A stretch of 64,000 nucleotides of DNA from Armillaria gallica (lineage: Eukaryota > Basidiomycota > Agaricomycetes > Agaricales > Physalacriaceae): positions 248,001 through 312,000 of the forward strand of contig JBANDB010000001.1 of assembly GCA_037576215.1 (NCBI GenBank). Reading direction: 5' to 3'. The notes below the pieces were generated by a model, which had not been told where the DNA came from, searched no databases, and saw only the letters and a program-made list of their open reading frames with translations. Below are positions 22,326 to 34,140 of this stretch, piece by piece (the first letter of the stretch is position 1; the number at the start of each line of letters is the position of its first letter). The translations under genes and the position numbers were made by a program.

Positions 22326-23250
22326 TCAAAATGTCCGCATGAATAGAATACCACGCCGGCAAAGCATGATCTGGCTGAGTCTGCCGCGTCTCGATGACGG
22401 ATTGCTGAGGTTACTAACAGGTACCGAACAGCTATATGGTAGAGTTTCGAGGTTCAGAAAGTATCTACATAATGGATTCATCAGCTTCGAAGTGAGCCAG
22501 TGACAAAATGTGTGCATACCTCTTCCGTTGGGTAAGCGCTCTGTTGATCTGTAATACAGGGAATGGCGTTGCCCAGGCTGGGATTTTCTGAGATAACGGC
22601 GTTGAAGGGAACTTGCGCTGTCTACATCGAAATACATCGAGAGGATAGGGATATGAGGTGGAGAAGATAGAGGCCAAGACTGCGAACCAGGTTCGACTTG
22701 CCAGGCGTACGATGCTTGTCTTTTCGACTGACTGGCGATGAAGACAAGAGTCGCACGACATTGTCGACGGCTAAGAGAGAGAAAGCAATGATGAAAATGG
22801 GTGAGGCAAGCATGCGAAGCAGTATTTCGGGGTGAAACGTTGTCCCGCAGACACTTGTAGTCATTGACGAGATTGTTATGGAGAAGGTCGGCCATAACGG
22901 CTCTCAGGCTTTCCCCTCCCCCGTATTTTCGACCGTGATAGGAGAACTAGAGTAAAGATGGGTAAACCCCTAGAGACTTTGGACGCATGCAGGCATGTTG
23001 TGGCTTCCTCGACAACAAGGGACAATGTCGATGATAAAGCGGCGTTCAATCCTTCTTCTGAGCAACAGAAGGGTCTCGATAAGATCGTTCCTTCTCAGGC
23101 TGCTACAGAGCCTCCAAAATGCGGGCGTCCCAGGCCCGGTTTCTTCGGACTGACAGAAGTCGATGGTCTGTTGAAAAGGACATTGCGGTGGTCCGCCATT
23201 TTGTCTGTATTATTCATTAGACTTTTCCCTGCGAGAATGAAATGACGCAC
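22326..23250 (-). repeat. Diverged F2-like repeat sequence
   Basis: A minus-strand reading gives LLHNNLVNDYKC near 22890, resembling the conserved LVSDHKHTA piece of F2 copies at 2.8 and 36.9 kb. The long minus-strand ORF (22326-22895) is not supported as a gene because the frame does not follow the family. At 23170-23250 the sequence resembles 56105-56190 and 61020-61090 (TCTGTATTATTCAT). Confidence 0.4.
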
Positions 23251-24699
23251 CCGTTCCCATTGAATGCCAGTTCTTCCAAGCACAATGTACACGACTACTT
23301 GTTCATTTTCCCCAAGGTCTCCTTCCCCTTTGCCCGTAGCTCTCTGCCCTCCAAAGTCTCGATCCTAGGGACCCAGCCCAGTTCGTCCTCGAGGCTGCTG
23401 ACACGTCGTTCAATTGAACGTCCCATTTAAAGGACAGGAGGGGGAAGCAAAGCCAGCCATCGTCTCCCGAGATATAGCAGAATGGGATGGTTGATCAATT
23501 GGAGCATGGTGAGGGTGTATTTAGGAATCCTCCGTTGTATCATCTTACAAGATACCACGGCATTTTCGGATTGAAGGAGTGTCTGCAACACCGATTATGG
23601 AGGTCCGCTGCCTTGGATGGGTCGTAGGGAAGGATTCGCCGCGACAGGGATGGAATCACTTTGTGCGATGACACCTGCTCTTGAGGTCTTGAATTAACAG
23701 CCTCGGTGTGGAAACGCCGATGGCCGTGTCGGATTTCATCGAGAAGAGCGTGATACTAGGTGGCGAGGCCATGTAGTAAATTGTAAAGCGGCCGTGCTGG
23801 GCAGTCCTCGTCAACAGTCTTCGTTTCTTCTGGAGGCGGCGAGGACTGTGATATTAAAGACCATTGCACCCTAGAAACCAGAATTTTGACTGTGAGATTC
23901 GGTCGGCTGCAAGGTGAAACCTGGTTACACACCTGTTCCTTTTCTTTCACACCCAAGTTCAGTATGTATGTGCGACCATGAGGCCTAGAAATTCTACCAC
24001 ACTGGCATCGAGCGATACCAAGCGGCGACAGTGAATGATATCTTCGGTTCAGGTAGCACTACTCCCTTGCCTGTATCGACCGCGAGATTCGTCCAGCGGA
24101 GCGGAAAAGATGACATACCGGATTTGCCACTAAATGCCCGAATTAACAGAGGACTGCCGACCGACAAAGAAAAGGTAAGGTGCGATGAATGCCTGAGAGT
24201 TTGAAGTCATGTAAGTAAGTAAAGAGAAAAATATGACCAGCGGGAAACTACGGCGAAATGTCCGAAACCTGCCCTAGAGTCCACGTGGTCAAGGGAGGAC
24301 CGAACCGGACCGAACGCTGTTGATGGAGAGTGCACTGTGTCAGCGCATGGAGAACATCTTTTACGGACACTGTGAAATTGATTTGACCTTCGCCGGGAGA
24401 ATGGGGAGAAAGGTCTGAAGGCAGAAGGTGAATTGCCACTCGCGCACAGTCCGGACTCCCCAGTTCGATGAGGCGAAAACTCGTGCCGCGGAGTGCTGAA
24501 TACCTACAGATGAGAGAAGCAGAGAAGCAGGCATAGAGAGCCTGGCTCCCCAACGCAGGCCAAAAATTGTCTGGGCTCTCAGATGGGCCTTCCCAATATC
24601 ATATTGCACAATGATTATAATTCGAATTTGTGTGCATTCAGGTTCGGAGTGGTAAGATTTTCAACCGTGTTCCATTTAACGGTCGTGATTCCCGTTATT
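23251..24699. other. Gene-poor sequence
   Basis: No supported gene. CCTAGAGTCCACGTGGTCA at 24272 also occurs at 39691, with a diverged form at 36695, marking another small dispersed repeat. Confidence 0.4.
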
Positions 24700-24792
24700 C
24701 AGAGGGTATATGTATGCACTGAAACAAGTTACCAGCGGAATCGTAACGATTCACATCTCGGTTCGAGTCTGAGAGGGTCTGTGCGTTGTAGG
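24700..24792 (+). repeat. tRNA-like 3' half (SINE-like)
   Basis: GGTTCGAGTCTGAGAGGGTC at 24760-24779 is a B box and T-arm followed by GAGGGTC. The downstream GTGCGTTGTA resembles the tail after the next copy (ATGTGTTGTA near 25222). The A-box part is not clear. Confidence 0.4.
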
Positions 24793-25162
24793 CTAGTATG
24801 ATTTTAGTCGCATTTTGACGCAGTCCCTTCCACTTGAAAACTCAGACACACCTTCTTTTGACAGCTTAGTTGTGTGTTGCTATTGAAGATTATTTTATCA
24901 GCGCTGACGATCCCGAATTCGAGGTTGTAGTTAAAGAATACGAGGAGTCCCTGAATCATACTTGTTATAGAATTAAATGTTCCATGTATAGCCAGACCCA
25001 CCTTTTATAAGAATGTAACGGGGTCCAGCGTGTAACAAGGCGAAGTGAGTAGTCACAGACAGAAAATAAGTTGATTAAATCTGGAAGGAGTCCGTCAGCC
25101 CGTCTTGCGTTAAAAGCATGCCTTTCCGACCAAAAAAGAGTACAAATGTGTTCATAACAGTC

Positions 25163-25221
25163 GACTGTTTGGCGTAATTGTAATCATAAAAGCACAATCC
25201 TCGGTTCGAATCCCAGAGGGT
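25163..25221 (+). repeat. tRNA-like (SINE-like) sequence
   Basis: TGGCGTAATTGTAATC near 25169 resembles a pol III A box. TCGGTTCGAATCCCAGAGGG at 25201-25220 is a B box with T-arm, followed by TC. The 5' end GACTGTT would pair only partly with GAGGGTC, and the anticodon arm is too short, so this is a tRNA-derived repeat rather than a tRNA gene. Confidence 0.5.
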
Positions 25222-25715
25222 CATGTGTTGTATCTGCGTTTTGCACAAAAGTCCACACTGCTTTTTATTCTTCAAAGTAGCAAGACGAGGTGGTTGGTGA
25301 CCTTTCGCGTATGCCATGCGTTTTGGCGCTGTATCTACACCACCAAGCTGTCGAGAAGTCAGTCAAAGGTCACGGTCCAGATGTCAATACACAAATTCTT
25401 ACTGACCCGAGAATGAATGAAGTTTGACATCAATGTGACGATGAGGCCATGCATGTCACTTCTACGGCAGCATGTTTGTTTGAGCCTGAGCTTGATGTCA
25501 GTTTGATGTAGAGGATCGGAAATAAGTCGAAATGATAGGCCTCCAACAGTAGCAATGAAGTCGCAGCACCGTCAAAGTGACGGCGACACAAACTCATCAA
25601 AACAAGTTTGCTCTGACCTCTCCTTGACCTCTCGCAAGGTCGGTGGTGTACCGGGAGGTTACTAGGGGACCCGCCTGAATATCCTCACTATAGACTTACC
25701 TACCCTGTGTTGTAT

Positions 25716-25780
25716 GGGTGCATTGGTGTAACCGTAACACCGCAGTTGCCGTAGTCTCAGTTTGAATCCGAGACTGTCCT
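25716..25780 (+). repeat. tRNA-like (SINE-like) sequence
   Basis: TTGGTGTAACCGTAACACC near 25723 is an A-box-like D-arm, and GTCTCAGTTTGAATCCGAGAC at 25754-25774 is a perfect T-arm. The part between is too short for an anticodon arm, and the ends do not pair as an acceptor stem. Confidence 0.5.
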
Positions 25781-27949
25781 GTCATCAACATCAATGATTA
25801 AGAGGAAGAAAGCCTGAACCGAGTCCGATGTCAGCGTACCCCATGACAAGCGGAACGCGCATCAACGAAAGAAGGTAGAAACGTGGACGTAGTATAGAGT
25901 ATCAAAAACAAAGTAAAGAACTGAGGGATCAGTTCAGGGCGCCTGGCAGGCCAACCAAGTACTAAGCTACACATCAGCCTAGAGAAAGATGGGCGATGTG
26001 AGATAACAATAAGTGTTGGAGAATGAGCTCTAGCTGTGAGGTGGTAACAATGAAAGCAGTGCCCTCGGCGAGCTGTAAGGGATCAAAGACGACTAACAGC
26101 GGAAGCAAACAGTTTGAATAGAGGGGGACTATCGGGAAAGGTGAAACACCGCCCAACATGGTTGTATCACCTCCGTATAATTTCCCCCTCCTAGTGGTGA
26201 CTTCTTCGCCAAACATTGCGGAGATTTCGGCAAGTTATTCTGCTTGTTAGTTTCCTTATACACTGCTTTCATCTGCTTCGCCGGGCTATGGATTTGGTCG
26301 CGTTGTAGACGCCTCAATTTCGATTGCAGCGTGGAAGTCACTTAATGATCGCAGACTCCAGAGTCACCGTGGTAATCGTCATAGCTAATGGACTGCGACG
26401 CGACCAGTGCGGAATTGAGTCGACGCCGTTTGCAATGAGCGACATTGTGCATAGTACAAATCCGACCTGCCCCCGTGTTCCGGTTCAAGTAGTGGACTGT
26501 GGAGGAGTGCTGTACTGCAAGTATGGCTTAGGTGACAACCAAACGTATAGCTAGGAACGATAGCAGGAGGCAGATCACACCCTTTACCGTAACCCGGTAG
26601 GAATCAAGTATCCAAGCTTATCTAGGGAAAAAGACATTAACTCGATCGTATCTTGTCTCGCATATTTGTCTCTGGAATAAACTAACTTTATCTTTCTCCT
26701 ACTTCGCGGGTCCAGACACCGACATAGCTTCCAGCCCTTTCTACATTTTCCCGATGACTCACTGGTAGTTTCGACCTACGAGGAAATTTTTACTTTGATG
26801 TTTTTTTTTCGCTGTGATGATCATCAGAAGGGAAGTGAGGTCAGATACACATCAACGTGCCATGTTGGTTCTGGTGATAATCATGCTCGACCCTTCAACG
26901 ACCCTTAGCGACATCATTGCGGAACGAATCAGGTCAACGTCGCGTTCGGCTGGCGGCATCGTTACCGGGAATGGTCTAGCGACACGGAGGAATCTGGAAG
27001 TGCCAATGAAACTTCAAGAAACCATCGAACGGTTGTCGAAAGTTGAAACAGCGGAAAGGGTTCAAGTTGCCGTTCATCAGCTTAATCAAGTCTGATTGCC
27101 GGCCGGTCTGATTACGATTTCGTCGGAACTCCAACGGAACTCATCTCAAGCTCTATGCTGATGTATTCTGTATAGCTTCAGCATCCTCCACGCCCCTGGT
27201 GAATACATCGGTACCACTATAGGTACTAAGATGCACAACATAGCTGATAGGAAATTTAAAAGTACAATTTTCCATGGTACGGTCATCTCTTGACCTTGTT
27301 TCAAATTCCACCGAAATGAGCATGAGCCCAGTCCAGAGATTTATCACAGGTATGTGCCATAAACACCGAAATGAGTTTTCCTTTGACGCGCTCTCAGAAA
27401 TGGGCCTGCCGCTGTGAATTTTATTTCTCAACTGATGCTGTCCGATGACACATATACGAAGGGCTCTGCAATCCATCCAAGCTATTTTAGATGGAATACA
27501 AATTGAACTAGGCACTGTGGTTCAGTCTCTGTAGGCACCGCTTTATTGATATTTTGCTGGCTTGTATGAATAAGTGTTGCTTCTTCAGGACATAACGATG
27601 GTCCCATCATCCATATTCTCTCTATTCGAGAGACTTGAGAGATCTTCAACTCATTTGACCCGAAACAAGTTCAATACAAGGGCTCACATTCCCGTCTTTG
27701 AATTGTTGCTACCAGTCTTTCGAACTTTCTGTACTCGGTTGCAACCGACAACACTCTATGCTGAGCTATTAGGTTCGCGTGGGCTGTTTGTTTCACCTGG
27801 CTATGAGCTTCTACGACTTAGCAGCCTTTGTGCCTCAGATGACGAATCCTACAAGCTCCCCACTTTTCGGTAGATACAGCTGGTGGCCATGAATCTCATT
27901 ATGTGTGGTCGGAACACCTCCCATAAATTAAAAATAGTTGGTCCCATTT
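25781..27949. other. Gene-poor sequence
   Basis: No gene supported. A 93-codon ORF at 26814-27095 starts with ATG after a T-run and ends in a helical stretch (LQETIERLSKVETAERVQ). It could be a fragment but has no relative in the window. The last part, 27550-27949, is the upstream flank of F1 copy 2. Confidence 0.35.
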
Positions 27950-28043
27950 TATAAAGAGGGTAACGTCTGTAGCATCCCTATCTTCTCAGCTATCTCTCAC
28001 CCTCGTATTCTAACCTTAAATTTACTCCATTCACCCATTCTCG
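27950..28043 (+). promoter_or_regulatory. Promoter and leader of F1 copy 2
   Basis: TATAAAG at 27950 lies 94 bases before the ATG and is followed by the family leader TATCTTCTCAGCTATCTCTC near 27978. Confidence 0.65.
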
Positions 28044-28530
28044 ATGTGTCGCCATCGCCAGTGAGTAAAATTCACCACTTCATCTGCTCTGCAGGTCGCT
28101 TATCGATCTTGTACAGAGTCAGGAATGTCTATCTCCAATGCGGCCATACCGTCAACCTTGTATGTCTCTGACAATTAAACTAAGTGTACAATTACTGATC
28201 ACCATGAAATTAGCCTGAAGAAACTGTACGGTTAATAATGCAAAACCCGTTTTGGATTAAGAACTCTTCCTAGATTCGATGTGAGCAGTCCAACTGCAAA
28301 TTTAGTCTCTTCCATCCTGCGAGCTGCAAACCACCTGCTTGTTTGCGTGCTTGCTGGCAATAGTATGCCTTTACTGGAACTCCTTACTTCCCATCTGACT
28401 AATTGTTTTTAGCCTCCGCTATCCTGAGCAATACTGTATGACAATGCTTACAGTTGAAATTTTTGTGCTGATACTTTCAAAAGCTCCCAACATCAACGGA
28501 CACTGCCCTTCCTGCTCCTTGGCAGTCTAG
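28044..28530 (+). CDS. F1 family copy 2: small cysteine-rich protein, six exons
   Basis: Exons 28044-28060, 28117-28159, 28214-28225, 28274-28362, 28413-28435 and 28484-28530 sum to 231 nt (76 residues). The first five exon lengths, 17/43/12/89/23, are the same as in the other intact copies. Introns are 48-56 nt, GT..AG. The protein reads MCRHRQVRNVYLQCGH at the start, then PEET (microexon), CEQSNCKFSLFHP, CLRACWQY, YPEQYSPNI and HCPSC. All nine cysteines and both histidines of the family are kept. The termination codon is TAG at 28528-28530, so the C-terminus is the shortest of the four. No defect is visible, in contrast to the decayed sequence around it. Confidence 0.88.
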
Positions 28531-31500
28531 TAGTGCCAGCAAATACAACAGGCAGTCATTAATTCGCAACATAAAACATATTGTGAATAATTGATGGTTC
28601 GTTTTCATGACTTTGGCGCCATGATCTATCTATACATATTCACCGCTCACCTTATCTCCTTGATCCTTCATACCTGTCATTACTTAACTCTGAACCCCCA
28701 CTGTCCCTACACTATACGATGAAATATACCCCCACCTTCCTTCACATGTCGTACCTATCTTTACCAGACTCGGACTTTGAATGCTTACTACTGTCCTTAC
28801 AATGTATGATGGAATATACTCTCCTTTCAAGTCCAATTTCCTGACACTCAGGCATCCTTCCGAACCACCAGTACATAAACTTGAACAAAAATTTACTCGG
28901 ACACTACGGAGTCAGATGTCTGTATGGTAGATTTGATATTAGTGTCGGTACTGGCACAAGGTCCTAGTAAGGAATGGCAGGGGCCACAGCTCTGATATGG
29001 TGAATGATCATGAGCTTGATTCATACTGTTGTGATCACCAACAATTACACCATCCATCTAATGAGTTCAGGAAAGTGTCGCTCCACCTCATGTTTTATTA
29101 TGTCCATGGGCCGGAGCTCTGTTTCTGCCAGTGCTTCCGTGACATCTCTTGATTAAATGGAGTTCTGTAAGGCACTTCCTTGGTTTGTGTCTTGTTCCCC
29201 TGTGTTTGGGGTAGTACTTGCACGAATCTTGTCATCAATATCATTACAATTATCAATGTCTGCTCTCGTTTCCTCAAGCTCCAGTGGCATGTTCTACCAC
29301 TTCATCTATCTCCAATGTACTCCACAAACGTGAAGAGCACATTAGATAATTACAGATCAAGATGGCGACTCTGCTTGATGATCGGCGTCCCTGATCGGTG
29401 TCAATTGAGATTGGCCAAGCCGATCTGTATCTCTTCCAATTGAGTCAAGCAAATTCGACTAAAAGTTACTCATAGCCATGCAGACTGTAGTTAAGAGTTA
29501 TGTATGTCAAAGGAATGACTGACCGGTAAAGTATACATAGGTCCCATGTACAGTACTCAATTAACAGTTACCTCAACACGACCTAGTCAGATCTACGGAA
29601 CCCTTCAGAGACAGCAAGGAGGGTACATTCTATTTTCAATTTCTGCATTTGGTTAGCAAAGACCTCAGATATAAAACACCCATCTCATACTCCCTCGTGT
29701 CGATTGGCCATGGGTCCAGTGCAATCTAAATATGGCATCTGGACCATCTAGCTGCAAAGTCAATCATGGTTTCTCTCCTTCCAAATTCCGATTATGACTA
29801 TATTAAATTTGGTTGGCGGGCAAGCCTTCATATCCCCTTCAATCAATCAACCATCGAAATGATTGAGACATCATAAAACTTCAGGCCATCATCGATAAAA
29901 CAAATGATTCCAAGTCCTGTGTATACAGGATTCGGTCTTTGCAACTTGAGCTTTCCAGGGTGGCTGTGCTGTTTTGTCTCTCCTTCCTGTTTTGGACATA
30001 ACCATGTGACCTCGTTAATTTCATTGTTCAGTTAATTCCATTTGAGCCTCAATGCTCAAATTGCCTCTTCGCCGTATATTAAGCCTTTTCAGTGTACATC
30101 TTCTTTGATTTTTTTCTTACCAGTTGACTCCTCATAGCCCGTTACTGCATCCGTGGTAAGCTATCACACTATCGCTCAAGTCCTGCCTATATGGATTACT
30201 GTTCTCTCAAACGAATTCTGTTGACCTCGACAAGCTATCATCGACATCTGTTGTTATTGAAGCCCTAAACACCAGGTACATGTACAGCCAATCCCTCCGT
30301 CGCAAGCTAACACTGCCTTGCTCTGTCTCTGCAGCGAGAATTTGCCGTCGAACCTATGGGAGCATGGATATCAGTATGGGGGTAATGGTAAACTCTTTCG
30401 TGTCTCTCGATGCTTGTTGGCTGATGATGTTGTATAGGCCATCTTTGAGATGTGGATCTCACCCAGTATCAAGGTATCCATCCACTGCACATGCCCACTG
30501 AAGCATTCCCTTTAAGTAGGCTAAAGTATTGCCCTCGACAGTCAAAATTCTGACATGCTTAATTATCAGGTCTCATTTATGAGGTATGTAGTCAACGGTT
30601 CTATCTACTCCCAGCTTAACCATCTTCCTCTCCAGGCAGCCACCATGATGGCCATCACAATGTTGCCAATGTTGTCACTGTATGCGCTCACACTGTCGTC
30701 TCGATAGCTTAGTACTGCGAAGCGAGGAAGATGTCAATGCTAGTCTTTATAGGATGTATGATGGTACGAGATATCAGGATCTGTCTCACATTTTCTGATG
30801 TTTTTCCATAGCTTTTTGGTGAACCGAACGATACACAAAGCATGCCATCAGTTTTCTTTCACACATTGTCCTAGCTAATATGCGCTATGGTTGATAGCAC
30901 TTATAACAAGTCGGGAATCTGGTCTTGACATCTGTTAAGAGTGCGGGTGATGCAAGGCAAATAAGGCTTTCTCTTTATAGGTACCATCGCTGAAGCCTTT
31001 GGCACTGTAGGCTTCATAATGGACACTGATAAGCAACCACCAAGCTTGGAGTAAAGTTTGGGTGGTATAGATCAATCATTGTAGAGGCAAGACACCGTTT
31101 TCTTTACCTCTGCTGTGGTTTGGATACTGATGACTTTCGACAGGATGTGACCATGGAAGTGTCGATTGCTGACTAGGACCATGAAACGGGCTGCATGGTA
31201 CGCTTCCTCTACCGAGTGTTAATATCAATACTGACTCAGACTCTCGTTTAGGTGTATCGTTGACATGCCCCTCACTGTGATACTAGGTTTTGCCAATACA
31301 ACAATTTCCACAGTAACCGACTGTGCAGATAACGAAATGATGCATCATGAGAGCTCCTTCATCACTACATTAACTATCTTCGACAAATAGTTCTCTGTCG
31401 TGGGTGTAGGCCACACACTATCGGACTCTGAAGAATACGACACCCCATGACCCGTTGTATGGGTTCAGCGATGGAGACTTTTGAAATTTCTCCTTAAGTC

Positions 31501-33758
31501 GGATTCAGAGAGTGTTGAGGAGATATACAGTGGTGATTTTGAGCTACCTGAGGAGGACATGCAGAAGGTTCTTGGAACTTGAAGCTTTACTAGATTTATG
31601 GAAGGGACATAAGAGTTTAATTGTACCTTTCGGGACGTCAATAATACAGAACTGGAATGCAGTGTGTGGGCCATGGCTCATTACAGGATGGAAGGTATCC
31701 ATATGTCAATGCATTATGGTATATCTTTCGTCAAATTTCTAGTGGGCTACTGACGAAGGTCGTTCCATTCTCCATGGATATCCTATATGGGCTAGTGTTC
31801 TGCCACTTCCGAATTTGCAGATAATTCAGAAACGTCACCGGCCACCGTATGTCGATCCTCAACAGCAGTTCTACGCTCTATCGATAAACAGTACCGCTGC
31901 TGCACGAATGCCCCTGCGCAAATAAGCCAAGGCACATGACACAAAGCTTTGCCACAATCATCTGAAAGCGCTCAATAAAGGACTAGAATCAAAGTTTATT
32001 GTAGTGATTATGTCTCGCATGCTCTGCCCTCACAGCTTGTGGCTGTCCCTCCTCTTCTGCAATGCCGGCGGCTATCCCTCCCGCTGTAGCAGTCCCGAAA
32101 AAGTAGCAGTTCCACAAAAAACCAAGAGGACTCGGTCTTGCCACACTTGTGTTGGCCCCCAGCTTTATATCAACTTGTGATGAAATGAAAATCAACGCAT
32201 GTACGTTGGAATTGGGCTAGTTGAAGAAGTCGAAAGGCCTTTGACTCGGACTCGGTACCTGACCAGCATTTGAGGGCCATCGCATTCGAGTGGCATGATC
32301 CGAGTCCTATTAGTATGCTCCCCAGTTCCGGAAATAGTGACCCAAATTCAGCACATGGAAACTAGCGCGAAGTTCCAGATCCCTCTTTTCACAGATCCAT
32401 GACGTGCATCACCGGAAGCATCACAGTCGGCGGGCTTGTGAAGGTAGATTTCCGTTACTGGATACCAAGGCCTCGCAGATTTATTAGCAGTGTCCTTCAC
32501 ACAGATTCCATCAGTAACTAGCACCTATTTTGTGAAGACCAGTCTCTGTCCTGGTCAAGCCTCTTGTAGGTTGCAAGAAATTGACAAGAGGCTATCCAAG
32601 TGGAATACAAAATTGAGGAGCCATGGATACGGGTTCATGGGATGAAGATTTCGCATTGACAGGTAATTAGAAAGGGACGAGACCTTCTACGAGGGGTCCA
32701 GTATGAGTTGCTGTTGTCAAGAGATTGGTAAGAAGTAGCAATGATGATTGGTTATTGATGGCTGCGACTACCAAGCTCTGAGATAATAACAAGCTAGAGA
32801 GCTTGTTGTTCTTCGACCGCCTGTAAAGAATAACGTTTAGCTCGGCGCAATACGACGAAACAGAGAAAAACACATATCAATGATTTCCATGAATCCACCT
32901 CTCCTGACTGTAGTGAATCCCTGTAACATCAAGTGATGCATCATCCCTCCTTCCGCCTAGTCGTATGAGATCAAAGCTTCAGGCAGACGAATGCATGCTA
33001 TTCACAATAAAGCAACCGTCCTGAGCATGCCATAATTCTGTTGAGAAGAAATAGTAGAGGATATCGGGGAAAGATTCTTACCTTGGCGCCTTCCTGCGAA
33101 GTTAGAGACAGTTTATCACGTACCTCAGCCATGAAATCATAGCGCAATCACATAGAGAATCGAAGCGTAGCATTTTCGTAGGATTCCAGAGCCCTGGTAT
33201 ACGTAAGCGACGATACGACATACAGAAGGGCCGGGACATCCTCACCAAAATTCCCCAGACAGAGTCAACCACCATCCATTTGCAATGTTTCTAAGCCAGC
33301 CCCTCCAAGCACTACAGAATGTAGAATAGTCACAGTCAGCCCTGATTGCAAAGAAGCACACCACCTACATGTCTGCAAAGTGACAAAACAGAGTGGGCCA
33401 GAGTATCGTCGACATTGGAAAGAAGCGGAAACGAGTTGAAGAGAAGTTTCACAGTACTTCTACCCGGAAGTGAACGTGAGAGTGACGGCCGGCACGTCAG
33501 ACAGAAAGCTCGAAGATGAGAGTCGCGTTGAAGTCGTCCGAGTAGGCTGGCAAGTTCGGTCCGATTTCGGCTTTGGCTCTCTTTCTACTCGTTCCAAGGC
33601 TGCTGTCGTCTTGTTCATGTTGTCTCTCGCTCTCGTTTTCTGGAGGATCTTTTTGTGGATAAACGAGTAGGGAGACCTGCGATACATTGAGTTCAGACCA
33701 TGGAGTAAAATCAGTCTACGTACCAGTAGAAATTCTCCATTGTATATCACAAGGAATA
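28531..33758. other. Long gene-poor stretch with one decayed coding remnant
   Basis: About 5.2 kb with no supported gene apart from the remnant at 31461-31930. A third copy of the protease 3'-flank motif (GATGGCCCTCA and ATAGGACTCGG on the minus strand) lies at 32271-32311 with no protease sequence beside it. Other ORFs are short and unsupported. Confidence 0.45.
31461..31930 (+). pseudogene. Decayed exon of an unrecognised protein
   Basis: Frame 1 from 31464 reads SDSESVEEIYSGDFELPEED, then a TGA near 31581, then SFTRFMEG, a TAA near 31611, then EFNCTFRDVNNTELE and WAMAHYRMEGIH. A stretch near 31840-31925 reads RPPYVDPQQQFYALSINS. The amino-acid composition is protein-like, with stops at intervals, as in a pseudogene. 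I cannot name the family. Confidence 0.35.
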
Positions 33759-34140
33759 CTGTACTATTTCGTTCAAATCGAACTTCACGCGTCACCAAGG
33801 CCTCGTTCGAGTACGAAAAACTACTGTTAGTCACGCATCACAGGAGGCTCGTTCGAATTGATTTTGCACTTTGTCACTGGTCCAAAACCAAAAAATTGCA
33901 CTAATGAAGCTCTGACTGGATAAAAACTTGAAAATTCGGCAGATATACTTCCCTTTTTGATATTTGGTATAAAAATGTTCCAAAATTTCATCCTAAAGCT
34001 GTACAATCGAAGCTGACTCCCAATTTTGAGGTTCGAATGTTTTCGTACGTCACACGTCCCCGATACCCCGTTCGAGCGTTCGAATTAGTCCAAACGTGTC
34101 ACGCGTCACACCACGGTTCGAATTGAACGAAATAGTACAG
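33759..34140. mobile_element. MITE 1, 382 bp, Tc1/mariner-like, TA target duplication
   Basis: The left end CTGTACTATTTCGTTCAA at 33759 and its reverse complement ending at 34140 form terminal inverted repeats, with one mismatch before a shared TCGAAC. The flanking bases are TA at 33757-33758 and TA at 34141-34142, the target duplication of the Tc1/mariner superfamily. Subterminal paired GTCAC motifs (GTCACGCATCAC, GTCACGCGTCAC) occur on both sides. It has no coding capacity, so it would need a transposase from elsewhere. Confidence 0.88.

Noticed and set aside
22326..22895. 189-codon minus-strand ORF as a gene
   Set aside because: The frame does not follow the F2 pieces it overlaps and is not open in related blocks.
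25163..25221. Functional tRNA gene
   Set aside because: No room for an anticodon arm and poor acceptor pairing; treated as a tRNA-derived repeat.
26814..27095. 93-codon ORF as a gene
   Set aside because: ATG start and a helical C-terminus, but no paralogue, splice signals or recognisable motif; kept only as a note.
33470..33670. 66-codon ORF with a hydrophobic C-terminal helix
   Set aside because: It starts with GTG, has no in-frame ATG before the helix, no paralogue in the window and no splice context.
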